From Periweissella beninensis (GTDB taxonomy: Bacteria > Bacillota > Bacilli > Lactobacillales > Lactobacillaceae): 64,000 nucleotides of DNA. The first letter of the stretch is position 1. Each line of letters starts with the position of its first letter. Below, piece after piece: positions 9,421 through 17,870 of the stretch. The position numbers and the translations under genes were made by a program. The stretch is from NCBI RefSeq assembly GCF_016908275.1, contig NZ_JAFBDN010000008.1, positions 1-64,000 of the forward strand. Reading direction: 5' to 3'. The notes below the pieces were generated by a model that saw only the letters and a list, made by a program, of their open reading frames with translations, was not told the origin of the DNA and searched no databases.

Positions 9421-9467
9421 TTTGTTATAATATTATAATTGCAAGTAAAAATAAATTAAGAGGTAGT

Positions 9468-10568
9468 ATGACAATGGCACAAAATCCATATGAAACACTT
9501 GGAGTAGGTCAAGATGCTTCACAAGATGAGATTAAAAAAGCTTATCGTAAGTTATCAAAAAAATATCATCCTGATATTAACCATGAAGCTGGAGCTGAAC
9601 AAAAGTATAAAGATGTTCAAGACGCTTATGAAACAGTAGGTGATGAACAAAAAAGGCAAAATTATGATCAATATGGTTCTGCTGATGGTGCTCAAGGTTT
9701 TGGCGGTTTTGGTGGGCAAGGCTTTGGTGGTTTTGGTGGCCAAGATTTTGGTGATATTTTTAGTCAAATGTTTGGTGGTGGCAGTAGTCGTCGGAATCCA
9801 AATGGACCACAACAAGGTAGTGATTTGCAATATCGGATGGACTTAAAATTTGAGGAAGCCATTTTTGGTAAAAAGACAACGATTAAGTATAAACGTGATG
9901 CTAATTGTAAAACTTGTGATGGGACGGGTGCTAAGCCAGGAACTAGTCCAATAACATGTCGTAAATGTGGTGGAGCAGGCTATGTTAATGTTGTTCAAAA
10001 TACACCATTGGGGCGAATGCAAACACAAGCAATGTGTGATGTTTGTCATGGAACTGGAAAAGAAATAACTGATAAGTGTGCGACTTGCGGTGGTAGTGGT
10101 CACACACAACAAGATCACGAGGTTAAGGTGACGGTTCCAGCAGGGGTTGAAGATGGCCAACAAATGCGTTTAAATGGCCAAGGTGAAGCTGGTAAAAATG
10201 GTGGCCCTTACGGTGATTTATATGTTGTCTTCAGTGTTGCTAGTTCTTCTGATTTTGAACGTGATGGATCAGAAATCTATTACAAATTGCCAATTAGTTT
10301 TGTGCAAGCAGCATTAGGTGATGAGGTTTTAGTTAAAACGGTACATGGTGATGTTAATATGAAAATACCGGCTGGAACGCAAACTGGAACTAATTTCCGG
10401 TTACGTGGTAAGGGAGCACCTAAACTACGTGGAAATTCAAATGGTGACCAACATGTAACTGTAATTGTACAAGTACCTAAAAATCTAAATAAAGGTCAAA
10501 AAGAAGCATTAAAATCATTTGCAAAAGCTAGTGGTGAAAAAAAACATAAAACAGGTTTTTTTAAATAA
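9468..10568 (+). CDS. dnaJ: Chaperone protein DnaJ (Hsp40)
   Basis: This 366-aa class A J protein has a J domain (about residues 4-68, with HPD in KKYHPDINH), a Gly/Phe-rich linker, and a zinc domain with all four CxxCxGxG repeats intact ([32 protein letters not shown]). The C-terminal substrate-binding domains follow. The start is ATG 9468, 5 bases after AAGAGG; ATG 9474 is a possible alternative. A longer in-frame reading beginning upstream would run through the dnaK hairpin and is rejected. DnaJ delivers clients to DnaK and stimulates its ATPase. Confidence 0.97.
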   Translation: MTMAQNPYETLGVGQDASQDEIKKAYRKLSKKYHPDINHEAGAEQKYKDVQDAYETVGDEQKRQNYDQYGSADGAQGFGGFGGQGFGGFGGQDFGDIFSQMFGGGSSRRNPNGPQQGSDLQYRMDLKFEEAIFGKKTTIKYKRDANCKTCDGTGAKPGTSPITCRKCGGAGYVNVVQNTPLGRMQTQAMCDVCHGTGKEITDKCATCGGSGHTQQDHEVKVTVPAGVEDGQQMRLNGQGEAGKNGGPYGDLYVVFSVASSSDFERDGSEIYYKLPISFVQAALGDEVLVKTVHGDVNMKIPAGTQTGTNFRLRGKGAPKLRGNSNGDQHVTVIVQVPKNLNKGQKEALKSFAKASGEKKHKTGFFK

Positions 10569-10620
10569 TTAAAAACTTTATTGGTAGTACTAAAAAAGTA
10601 AATATTGGTTGAAATAAAAA

Positions 10621-10655
10621 GCAATTAATTCAAAATATGAGTTAGTTGCTTTTTA
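10621..10655 (+). terminator. Terminator of dnaJ, member of a 29-nt hairpin family
   Basis: The stem GCAATTAATTC / GAGTTAGTTGC (two G-U pairs) with a 7-nt loop is followed by TTTTTATT. The same 11+7+11 hairpin recurs at 37532, 42731, 50772, 50931 and 51213, three of them inside or next to ISL3 end sequences. Confidence 0.8.
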
Positions 10656-10878
10656 TTATACATTTGAAAAATAACGGAGCTTATTTTAAGGATAAATTAC
10701 ATAAGTAGGCATGCGTTTAATTTTATTTAAGAGGAAAATTTTAAGAAAGATATTTTTTAATTGAGGGTATCAATGTGTTAGATGAATTAAACTAATGTAA
10801 ATAATGAATTATAATCTTTTGATTCATGTTAGTTTTTCTACTATACTAATATAGTATGAAAAAGAGAGTAGGTAAGGT
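10656..10878 (+). other. AT-rich intergenic region upstream of the permease
   Basis: No gene is seen. A TATAAT lies at 10810-10815, and a perfect dyad TACTATA-CTAA-TATAGTA at 10839-10856 sits 22 bp before the permease start, placed like an operator or leader hairpin. No -35 of quality is visible. The rest looks unstructured. Confidence 0.4.
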
Positions 10879-12210
10879 ATGACTGAAAAAACAGAAATGG
10901 CACGAGATTTAAAGAACCGCCATGTCCAGTTGATTGCATTAGGTGGAACAATTGGAACAGGATTATTTATGGGAGCTGGCTCATCAATTAAATTAGCTGG
11001 TCCTGGAATTATATTTGTTTATCTAATAACGGGCATATTCGCATTTTTGATTATGCGTGCGTTAGGGGAATTACTAGTTTCTGACACAAGCCAACATAGT
11101 TTTGTAAATTTCATCACCAAGTATATAGGACCTAGAGCTGGCTTTATTGTTGGTTGGACTTATTGGATTAGTTGGATAACTATTGCAATGGGGGACTTAA
11201 CGGCAGTAGGGGTATATATGCAATATTGGTTACCAAATGTACCACAGTGGTTAACGGACTTAATTGTATTATTGCTTTTGTGGGGACTAAATTCAATCAC
11301 GGTTAAAGCATTTGGGGAAACAGAGTTTTGGTTTTCATTAATTAAGATTGTGGCGATTATTGGGCTAATTTTATTAGGTGCAATTTTAATTGCTATTAAA
11401 TTTAAAACACCCATGGGGCATGCTAGTTTGGCTAATTTAGTAAATTATGGTGGCTTATTTCCAACGGGCATGAAAAATTTTATCTTAGCTTTTCAAATGG
11501 TATTTTTTGCCTTTTTAGGAATTGAAATGGTTGGAGTAACGGCATCAGAAACTAAAAATCCTAAAAAAATTATCCCTAAAGCAATTAATGAGATTCCTAC
11601 GAGAATTTTACTATTTTATGTTGGTTCTTTAATTGCTATCATGTCAATTTATCCGTGGACCCAATATTCAGGAGCAGCATCACCTTTTGTAAAGGTATTT
11701 AGTTCTGCTGGGATTAATTCTGCTGCAAGTATTATAAATTTTGTGGTTTTAACTGCATCATTATCAGCCTTAAACAGTTGCATTTTTACCACTGGCCGCA
11801 TGATGTATGCCCTAACAGATAATACAAATCCGTTGCATAAATTATCAAGAGCACAAGTTCCTAATCGTGCAATTAACTTGTCTGTGGCTATTATTAGTAT
11901 CGCAGTCGTTTTAAATGGATTTATGCAAGGTGAAGTATTTGGTTTTATAACAAGTATTGCAACAACAACATTTTTATTTATTTATGGAATGGTAGTTTTA
12001 GCACACTTAAGATATAAGCAACAAACTAAAGGTTTAGCTAAAAATGTTTTCCTTATGCCAGGCGCACCATATACTGATTATTTAACGTTGGGTTTCATTA
12101 TGTTTGTTTTTGTTGTTTTGTTCTTTAGTACAACTACTTTGTATGCGGCGTTGGGTGCTGTCATATGGCTACTTATATTATTTTTTTGGTCGAAGTGGCG
12201 AGTTGTATAA
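10879..12210 (+). CDS. Amino acid permease (APC superfamily, AAT family)
   Basis: This 443-aa transporter has twelve predicted membrane helices. It begins with the family signature NRHVQLIALGGTIGTGLFMG in helix 1, and carries the conserved EMVGVTASETKNPKKIIPKA loop and SALNSCIFTTGRMMYALT. These place it in the AAT group of proton-coupled amino acid importers, which includes CycA (D-Ala, D-Ser, Gly), AnsP and RocE-like proteins. The substrate cannot be fixed from sequence; a CycA-like role is one guess. GAGAGTAGGTAAGGT precedes the start. It is a single gene with its own regulatory region. Confidence 0.85.
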   Translation: MTEKTEMARDLKNRHVQLIALGGTIGTGLFMGAGSSIKLAGPGIIFVYLITGIFAFLIMRALGELLVSDTSQHSFVNFITKYIGPRAGFIVGWTYWISWITIAMGDLTAVGVYMQYWLPNVPQWLTDLIVLLLLWGLNSITVKAFGETEFWFSLIKIVAIIGLILLGAILIAIKFKTPMGHASLANLVNYGGLFPTGMKNFILAFQMVFFAFLGIEMVGVTASETKNPKKIIPKAINEIPTRILLFYVGSLIAIMSIYPWTQYSGAASPFVKVFSSAGINSAASIINFVVLTASLSALNSCIFTTGRMMYALTDNTNPLHKLSRAQVPNRAINLSVAIISIAVVLNGFMQGEVFGFITSIATTTFLFIYGMVVLAHLRYKQQTKGLAKNVFLMPGAPYTDYLTLGFIMFVFVVLFFSTTTLYAALGAVIWLLILFFWSKWRVV

Positions 12211-12218
12211 AAAGTTTG

Positions 12219-12248
12219 TTTACAAGATTAACTATCTAAGCTTACAAT
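12219..12248 (+). promoter_or_regulatory. Sigma-A promoter of the glutamate symporter gene
   Basis: TTTACA (12219-12224), an 18-bp spacer and TACAAT (12243-12248) start just after the permease stop and give a leader of about 45 nt. Confidence 0.55.
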
Positions 12249-12299
12249 AGAAAGAGTGATTATTTATTAAATCTTAATATAGTAAGTGAGGAAAAGGTA

Positions 12300-13577
12300 A
12301 TGATTCGAACAAAATTACTGCGACTATCATTAGGATGGCGAATTTTATTAGGACTAATCTGTGGAATTATTTTAGGAGTCATTTTTTACAAAAATACGCC
12401 TTTTATTAATTTTGCACAAGGGATTGGAACACTATTTATTAACATGATATCAATGATCGTGTTACCGATTGTTGTTTCTAGTTTGACTGTTGGAATTGCT
12501 AATATTGGTGATTTAAAGAAATTGGGGCGTGTTGGGGGTAAAACATTAATTTACTTTGAACTTATGTCAACAGTTGCTTTGATATTAGGATTAATTGTTG
12601 CTAATCTAACTGACTTGGGTTCTCTAGTTAATTTACATAATTTAAAAGCAACTGACATTTCACAATATGTTGCAACCGCAAAACAAACTGCTAACCATGG
12701 AATAGGTGATATATTATTAACAATTGTACCAACAAACATTTTTGCAGCCTTGAGTAGTGGTGATATGCTACCAATTATATTTTTCTCAGTATTTTTTGGC
12801 TTAGGCATATCAGCTATTGGTGAACCAGCTAAGATAGTTGTTGACTTTTTACAAGCAGTTGCTGAGGTTATGTTTAAGGTTACTGGTTGGGTAATGCAGT
12901 TTGCACCATTTGGGGTGGCTGGCTTAATCGGTGTGACAGTAGCACAATTAGGTTTAGCTTCTTTGAAACCACTGGGATTATTTATTTTAACAGCATATAT
13001 GACAATGTTAATATTCATAATTGTTATTATGGGTATCGTTGCCAAGTTATATAGATTAAATATTTTCGATATTTTACTGGTACTTAAAGATGAACTAGTT
13101 TTAGCATTTTCAACAGCTAGTTCTGAAGTAACGTTACCACGATTAATTGAAAAAACACAAAAAATGGGTGTTTCAAAAGGTGTAGTATCTTTTGTAATTC
13201 CAACTGGTTATACTTTTAATTTGGACGGATCGGCAATTTATCAAGCCTTGGCGGCAATATTCTTAGCACAGGCCTATCACATTCATTTAACACTCGGGCA
13301 ACAATTAACATTGCTATTTGTCCTAATGGTTACTTCAAAGGGGATGGCAGGTGTTCCAGGTGCATCATTTGTGGTGCTATTAGCTACAATTTCAACAATT
13401 GGTGTTCCGGCCTCAGGGTTAGCTTTGATTGCTGGAATTGATCGTTTAGTTGACATGGGTCGAACGGTAGTTAATGTTGCCGGTAATGCCTTGGCGACAT
13501 TAATAATTGGTAAATCAGAAAATGAGTTTGATGCAACACAACACGAAAAGTATATTGCTGAAGTTAAAGCAAAATAA
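12300..13577 (+). CDS. gltP: Dicarboxylate/amino acid:cation symporter, glutamate type (DAACS)
   Basis: This 425-aa member of the glutamate transporter family has eight helices and two hairpins. HP1 carries STASSEVTLP, helix 7 carries PTGYTFNLDGSAIY, HP2 carries GMAGVPGASFVV, and helix 8 carries DMGRTVVNVAGNALA with the Arg that binds the acidic side chain. The residue that is Asp and holds sodium in archaeal GltPh (NVxGD) is Asn here (NVAGN). As I recall, this is usual in the proton-coupled GltP group, so glutamate/aspartate:H+ symport is the likely reaction. It has its own promoter and is followed by a terminator at 13624. Confidence 0.88.
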   Translation: MIRTKLLRLSLGWRILLGLICGIILGVIFYKNTPFINFAQGIGTLFINMISMIVLPIVVSSLTVGIANIGDLKKLGRVGGKTLIYFELMSTVALILGLIVANLTDLGSLVNLHNLKATDISQYVATAKQTANHGIGDILLTIVPTNIFAALSSGDMLPIIFFSVFFGLGISAIGEPAKIVVDFLQAVAEVMFKVTGWVMQFAPFGVAGLIGVTVAQLGLASLKPLGLFILTAYMTMLIFIIVIMGIVAKLYRLNIFDILLVLKDELVLAFSTASSEVTLPRLIEKTQKMGVSKGVVSFVIPTGYTFNLDGSAIYQALAAIFLAQAYHIHLTLGQQLTLLFVLMVTSKGMAGVPGASFVVLLATISTIGVPASGLALIAGIDRLVDMGRTVVNVAGNALATLIIGKSENEFDATQHEKYIAEVKAK

Positions 13578-13623
13578 CAAAATTTATTTTTAACGAATAA
13601 ATAATGTATATAAATAGATAAAG

Positions 13624-13662
13624 GCAGTGGTTAATTTTTTAATAATTAAACATTGCTTTTAT
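13624..13662 (+). terminator. Terminator of the glutamate symporter gene
   Basis: A 13-bp stem GCAGTGGTTAATT / AATTAAACATTGC (one mismatch, one G-U pair) is followed by TTTTATTTT. Confidence 0.7.
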
Positions 13663-13734
13663 TTTATAATAATTTAGAGTAAATTTAGTTAATATGGATG
13701 AATTGAATAAAGAAACCTAACAAAGGATAATAAA

Positions 13735-14292
13735 ATGGAGAAAGAGCAGCAACGAATATTAGCCAAAAGATATCTAATGTCACTCAGCAATGACCAAAGA
13801 CTAAAGATAGCTTATCAGTTTAAAGAGATGTTAGTTAAGTTACCAACTTGGCAACAAGCTAAGACAATTGCAATAACGAAAGCAATGGCACATGAAATAC
13901 CAACAGATTTACTTATTGAAGCTGCTTGGCACGCAAACAAGCAAGTTGTAATTCCAAAAACGTTTAAGTCAAATAAAATGTCATTTTATGAATATCAACC
14001 AAATGATAACTTAGTAAAAACAAATTTTGGTGTTTTAGAACCGGAGAAAACTGCTAAAATGATACCAAAGTCAGCAATTGATTTAGTTATTGTTCCCGGA
14101 TTAAAATTTGAGATAGCTACAAATTATCGCATTGGTTATGGTGGTGGATTTTATGATAATTATCTGCGTAATTATCAAGGGATGACAATCAGTTTAGCTA
14201 CAAGCCAAATGATCACTAGTGCTCCCTGTTGGCCAATAGAAGAATTTGATCAACCAGTGAAAAAAATATTAATTGTAAAGATGGAGGGATAA
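13735..14292 (+). CDS. 5-formyltetrahydrofolate cyclo-ligase
   Basis: This 185-aa enzyme converts 5-formyl-THF to 5,10-methenyl-THF with ATP, recycling folate. The family signature RIGYGGGFYDNYL is present at about residues 130-145, and VIVPGLKFE precedes it. It is in the order 5-FCL, rhomboid, yqgQ common in Firmicutes, with only 2 bases between this gene and the next, so the set is probably one operon. AAAGGATAATAAA precedes the ATG. Confidence 0.93.
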   Translation: MEKEQQRILAKRYLMSLSNDQRLKIAYQFKEMLVKLPTWQQAKTIAITKAMAHEIPTDLLIEAAWHANKQVVIPKTFKSNKMSFYEYQPNDNLVKTNFGVLEPEKTAKMIPKSAIDLVIVPGLKFEIATNYRIGYGGGFYDNYLRNYQGMTISLATSQMITSAPCWPIEEFDQPVKKILIVKMEG

Positions 14293-14294
14293 TA

Positions 14295-14969
14295 TTGAAT
14301 AATTTAAAAAATAGAAATTGGGCTACTGAAGGTTTAATTATTATTTGTGTAATTATTTTTAGTTTAATGACACTAGCTGGGGGTACTGAAAATGGTGAAG
14401 TACTCATAAACTGGGGTGCAATGACAGGTAGTTTGTTACAAGCAGGTCAGTATTACCGCTTAATTACACCAATGTTTATTCATATTGGATTTGAACATTT
14501 ATTGATGAATATGTTAACACTATACTTTGTAGGAATATATGTTGAAAAAATTTTTGGTCATACTAAGTTTTTAATAATTTATTTTATAGCAGGATTTGGT
14601 GGTAATTTAGCAAGTGCAACATGGCTTAGCAATTCAATTTCAGCAGGAGCTTCAGGTGCAATTTTTGGCCTTTTTGGTGCTTTTTTAATGTTGGGTGAAA
14701 ATTATCGAAAGGTTCCTTTTTTTAAAGACCAAGCAAGAACTTTTTTAATTTTTATTGGCTTAAATTTAGTATTTGATTTTTTGCCAAACTCTGGAATTGA
14801 TGTTTTTGGTCATTTAGGTGGTCTACTTTTTGGTTTTTTAAGTGCGTATATTATTGGCGTCAATAGATCTTTAGATTTACCAAAGGTTAGGTTTTTTAAA
14901 AAAATAGGAGCTATATTATTGTTACTAACAAGTGTTATCGTAATGTGGTTCATGAGTGGGATGGCTTAA
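14295..14969 (+). CDS. Rhomboid-family intramembrane serine protease
   Basis: This 224-aa protein has six or more membrane helices. The catalytic dyad is visible as Ser120 in GASGAIFG and His173 in FGHLGGLLFG, and the HLLMN motif at 68-72 is intact. The start is TTG, 6 bases after GGAGG, overlapping the regulatory region at the end of 5-FCL. The homologue in Bacillus is GluP (YqgP), which has extra TPR domains; this one is the short form lacking them. Substrates are unknown. Confidence 0.92.
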   Translation: MNNLKNRNWATEGLIIICVIIFSLMTLAGGTENGEVLINWGAMTGSLLQAGQYYRLITPMFIHIGFEHLLMNMLTLYFVGIYVEKIFGHTKFLIIYFIAGFGGNLASATWLSNSISAGASGAIFGLFGAFLMLGENYRKVPFFKDQARTFLIFIGLNLVFDFLPNSGIDVFGHLGGLLFGFLSAYIIGVNRSLDLPKVRFFKKIGAILLLLTSVIVMWFMSGMA

Positions 14970-14970
14970 G

Positions 14971-15174
14971 ATGGATAAATTTTATGATGTATTACAAGAA
15001 TTAAAAAAATATGATATCTATATTCATTTAGGGAAACGATTGTGGGATATCGAATTAGCAGCATTAGAAATTGATAATTTATATAAAGCGGGTTTATTAA
15101 CACCACAAAAATATAGTAAATTTAAGTTGATTTTAGCTCATGAGCATCGATTAGAAAGTAAACTGATTAGATAA
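14971..15174 (+). CDS. yqgQ: YqgQ-family small protein
   Basis: This 67-aa protein starts at the ATG one base after the rhomboid stop codon. It matches the YqgQ family by size, by the YDVLQELKKYDIYIHLGKR start and by its position after the rhomboid gene as in Bacillus yqgP-yqgQ. An in-frame GTG at 14956 inside the rhomboid gene would add five residues but is less likely. The family is a small three-helix bundle of unknown function, proposed to bind nucleic acid. Confidence 0.8.
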   Translation: MDKFYDVLQELKKYDIYIHLGKRLWDIELAALEIDNLYKAGLLTPQKYSKFKLILAHEHRLESKLIR

Positions 15175-15188
15175 TTGGGAGAAAAAGT

Positions 15189-16211
15189 ATGCAAAATGAA
15201 ACTTACAATGTTATTGGAACGTACGGTGGAACAAATAATAATATGTTGGAATATGGTCAAAGAGTCCTAGTTAAACCAACTGGTCAAGACGTTTTAGTTA
15301 AAATTAAAGCAATTTCTGTTAATCCCATTGATACAAAATTACGACAAGCATTACCAAAGCAAAATACGTTAAAAGTATTCGGTTATGATGGTGTTGGTGA
15401 AATTATTGAAATGGGCCCAGCGGTAGTTGGCTTTGAAATAGGTGATAATATATTTTATGCTGGTACAACAAGGAGAGATGGGAGTAATGGTGAATATCAA
15501 CTAGTTAATGCTAAACTAGTGGCTAAAAAGCCAAACACTTTAACGCTTGCACAAAGTGTAGCAATGCCATTGACAAGTTTAACTGCTTACGAATTATTAT
15601 TTGAAAAATTAGGATTAATACCACGTGCCAATGCTCATAAAGGGCAAACATTACTAATAATTAATGGGGCAGGGGGTGTTGGAGCAATTGCAACACAGCT
15701 AGGAAAGTGGATAGGGATGACAGTAATTAGTACCGCTGGAAATGAAACTAGTCGTGATTTTTGTTTTGCAATGGGGGCTGACTTTGTGGTCAATCACTAT
15801 CAAAATTATCAACGTAAACTTACAGAGTTAGGGTTTAACAATGTTGATTATGTGATTGTTTTGAATGCTTTGGAACAACATTTTAGGAGTGCGGCGGCTT
15901 TAATTGCACCATTTGGGCATATTGGATCAATTATTGCAACACCTAAGGATTTACCGCTAACATTATTAAAAAACAAAAGTGCTAGTTTTGATTGGGAGTA
16001 TATGTTTGCCAAAACTGATTATAATTATCAAATAGATTCGCAAGGAAAATATCTTAACACAATTGCAAAACTATTGGATGAAAAGATATTAAAGACAACA
16101 GTAAAAATTGAATTAAAAGGTATTAATTTGCATAATTTAAATAAGGCGCATGCAATGATTGAAAACGGTCATATGATTGGTAAAATTGTGTTAGTGGGTA
16201 AGTTTGAATAA
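15189..16211 (+). CDS. Zinc-type alcohol dehydrogenase-like oxidoreductase (MDR family)
   Basis: This 340-aa medium-chain dehydrogenase/reductase has a GroES-like N-terminal domain (ISVNPIDTKLR, FGYDGVGEI) and a Rossmann domain with the nucleotide motif NGAGGVGAIATQL (about residues 158-170). The catalytic-zinc Cys and His of true alcohol dehydrogenases are not evident, so it belongs with the quinone oxidoreductase-like members and probably uses NADPH. GGGAGAAAAAGT is the ribosome binding site, 14 bp after yqgQ. Substrate unknown. Confidence 0.8.
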   Translation: MQNETYNVIGTYGGTNNNMLEYGQRVLVKPTGQDVLVKIKAISVNPIDTKLRQALPKQNTLKVFGYDGVGEIIEMGPAVVGFEIGDNIFYAGTTRRDGSNGEYQLVNAKLVAKKPNTLTLAQSVAMPLTSLTAYELLFEKLGLIPRANAHKGQTLLIINGAGGVGAIATQLGKWIGMTVISTAGNETSRDFCFAMGADFVVNHYQNYQRKLTELGFNNVDYVIVLNALEQHFRSAAALIAPFGHIGSIIATPKDLPLTLLKNKSASFDWEYMFAKTDYNYQIDSQGKYLNTIAKLLDEKILKTTVKIELKGINLHNLNKAHAMIENGHMIGKIVLVGKFE

Positions 16212-16233
16212 ACAATGAACGGGGTATTAGTGA

Positions 16234-16620
16234 ATGGTACAGTCAATTAACACGAAGGTTGATTTAGTTATTAGCGCAAATTCCTATATGGGAATGACTG
16301 ATTACGGTAAAATTATGATTGGTGATAAAGGTTTTGAATTTTATAATGAACGTGATACAAGAAAATTTGTACAAATTCCATGGGATGAGGTCGATGTAGT
16401 AATTGCCTCTATTCTATTTAAGGGGAAATGGATTCCACGATATGCTATTAAAACTAAGAAGAATGGGGTATATACATTTTCATCACGGGATGCTAAAAAA
16501 GTATTGCGGACGATCCGGATATATGTTGATGAAAATAAAATTGTCCAGTCATTAAGCTTTTTTGATGTTATGAAAAGAGGAATAAAAAATTTGTCAAAAA
16601 GAAAAAATAACAAGAAATAA
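16234..16620 (+). CDS. DUF956 family protein (ManO-like)
   Basis: This 128-aa protein begins with the DUF956 pattern VDLVISANSYMGMTDYGKIMIGDKGFEF in shortened form (NSYMGMTDYGKIMIGDKGFE) and has a basic tail (RGIKNLSKRKNNKK). DUF956 proteins are nearly always encoded beside mannose-family PTS operons, usually after manN; here it lies just upstream, on the same strand. CGGGGT precedes the ATG by 8 bases; GTG at 16230 is possible. It may act as an accessory or regulator of the PTS; this is inferred from neighbourhood only. It may be transcribed with the upstream oxidoreductase gene, separately from the PTS promoter at 16698. Confidence 0.85.
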   Translation: MVQSINTKVDLVISANSYMGMTDYGKIMIGDKGFEFYNERDTRKFVQIPWDEVDVVIASILFKGKWIPRYAIKTKKNGVYTFSSRDAKKVLRTIRIYVDENKIVQSLSFFDVMKRGIKNLSKRKNNKK

Positions 16621-16675
16621 ATCGACTAGGCATTGATATACCTTCATTAGTTAGTAAATCATTTATTAAATTTAA

Positions 16676-16688
16676 GTAAGCGCTTTAC
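16676..16688 (+). promoter_or_regulatory. cre box 1 (CcpA operator) upstream of manLMN
   Basis: GTAAGCGCTTTAC fits the catabolite-responsive element pattern (TGWAARCGYTWNCA-type). It ends 9 bp before the -35 box of the PTS promoter. Together with cre box 2 it forms a pair with the shared core TTTAAGTAAGCGCTT. Confidence 0.75.
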
Positions 16689-16697
16689 TAAAATGTA

Positions 16698-16726
16698 TTG
16701 ACTATAAGTGAATATTTGCGTATGAT
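16698..16726 (+). promoter_or_regulatory. Sigma-A promoter of the mannose PTS operon
   Basis: TTGACT (16698-16703), a 17-bp spacer and TATGAT (16721-16726) make a strong promoter. Transcription would begin near 16733, giving a leader of about 135 nt that contains cre box 2. I see no sigma-54 -24/-12 element, unlike some Listeria and Lactobacillus man operons. Confidence 0.75.
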
Positions 16727-16810
16727 AAATTCGAACATATTGGTTAGGTATTTATTTATTATTTTGTAAGTTTAAGTTTTTTTAATTATTTAATTTTTTT
16801 TATCCTTTAA

Positions 16811-16822
16811 GTAAGCGCTTAC
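16811..16822 (+). promoter_or_regulatory. cre box 2 in the manL leader
   Basis: GTAAGCGCTTAC is a perfect 12-bp palindrome with the cre core. Lying about 80 bases after the transcription start, CcpA bound here would act as a roadblock, or loop with box 1. Confidence 0.75.
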
Positions 16823-16868
16823 AAAAAATAAATTCCTTTCAATTTGAAAAAAGAAAAGGAGGCAAGAC

Positions 16869-17840
16869 ATGGTAGGAATTATAATTGCTAGTCATGGAGA
16901 ATTTGCTGACGGAATTAAGCAGTCTGGATCAATGATTTTTGGAGAACAAGAAAACGTTCAAGCTGTAACTTTGATGCCTAGTGAAGGACCCGATGATGTT
17001 AAACAAAAAATGTTAGCAGCTGTGGCATCTTTTGATAATCAAGATGAAGTACTATTTTTAGTTGACTTATGGGGTGGAACACCATTTAATCAGGCAAATG
17101 GATTGTTTGAACAACATCAAGATAAGTGGGCAATTGTTGCTGGGTTGAATTTACCAATGTTAATTGAGGCATATGCTTCACGTCTTTCAATGGAAAGTGC
17201 GCAAGAAATTGCGGCACATATTATTGAAACTGCAAAAGATGGTGTCAAGGTTAAGCCGGAATCATTACAGCCAGTTGAAAGTAAAACAAGTGATTCTAAG
17301 CAACCGGGCAACGCTGGTACACCAGGTAAATTTAAATATGTATTAACGCGAATTGATTCACGGTTATTGCATGGGCAAGTTGCAACTGCATGGACGAAAA
17401 CAACGAATCCAACACGAATCATTGTTGTATCGGATGCTGTTTCTAAAGATGAATTACGGAAGAAATTAATTCAACAAGCAGCTCCAATTGGTGTTAAAGC
17501 GCATGTTGTTCCAATCGATAAGATGATTGAATTGGCTAAAGATGATCAACATTTTGGTGGGCAACGAGTACTATTGCTATTTGAAAACCCTGAAGATGTT
17601 TTACGAGTGGTTGAAGGTGGTGTACCCCTTGAAACAATTAATGTTGGATCAATGGCGCACTCAGTGGGTAAAGTGCAACCTAATAAGGTTTTAGCATTTA
17701 ATCAAGAAGATATTGATACTTTCAATAAATTAAAAGCAGCTGGTTTAAGTTTTGATGTGCGTAAGGTTCCTGCAGATTCAAAGGGAAATATGGCTGAAAT
17801 TTTAACAAAAGCGCAAGAAGAATTAAACAAACAAAAATAA
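16869..17840 (+). CDS. manL: PTS mannose-family EIIAB component
   Basis: This 323-aa cytoplasmic protein has two domains. EIIA (about 1-130) carries the phosphoacceptor His9 in IIASHGEF. A Pro/Ser/Gly-rich linker (about 131-153) follows. EIIB (about 155-320) carries His168 in [12 protein letters not shown]. Phosphate passes from HPr to His9, then His168, then sugar. The ribosome binding site is AAAGGAGGCAAG. It is the first gene of manLMN, controlled by the promoter at 16698 with two cre boxes. The likely sugars are mannose, glucose and glucosamine, from the closeness to ManL-type systems. Confidence 0.95.
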   Translation: MVGIIIASHGEFADGIKQSGSMIFGEQENVQAVTLMPSEGPDDVKQKMLAAVASFDNQDEVLFLVDLWGGTPFNQANGLFEQHQDKWAIVAGLNLPMLIEAYASRLSMESAQEIAAHIIETAKDGVKVKPESLQPVESKTSDSKQPGNAGTPGKFKYVLTRIDSRLLHGQVATAWTKTTNPTRIIVVSDAVSKDELRKKLIQQAAPIGVKAHVVPIDKMIELAKDDQHFGGQRVLLLFENPEDVLRVVEGGVPLETINVGSMAHSVGKVQPNKVLAFNQEDIDTFNKLKAAGLSFDVRKVPADSKGNMAEILTKAQEELNKQK

Positions 17841-17870
17841 TTTAGTAATTAGAACGGAGGATTAATCATC

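Noticed and set aside
9426-9431. Full sigma-A promoter for dnaJ
   Set aside because: TATAAT is present but no -35 box lies at the right distance; only noted as possible.
9393-9467. N-terminal extension of DnaJ by 25 codons
   Set aside because: The extension would translate the dnaK-dnaJ hairpin; the J domain starts right after ATG 9468, which has a good binding site.
12551-13045. 164-codon open frame antisense to gltP
   Set aside because: Composition (many Ile, Asn, Pro) mirrors hydrophobic codons of the transporter; no start site and no family match.
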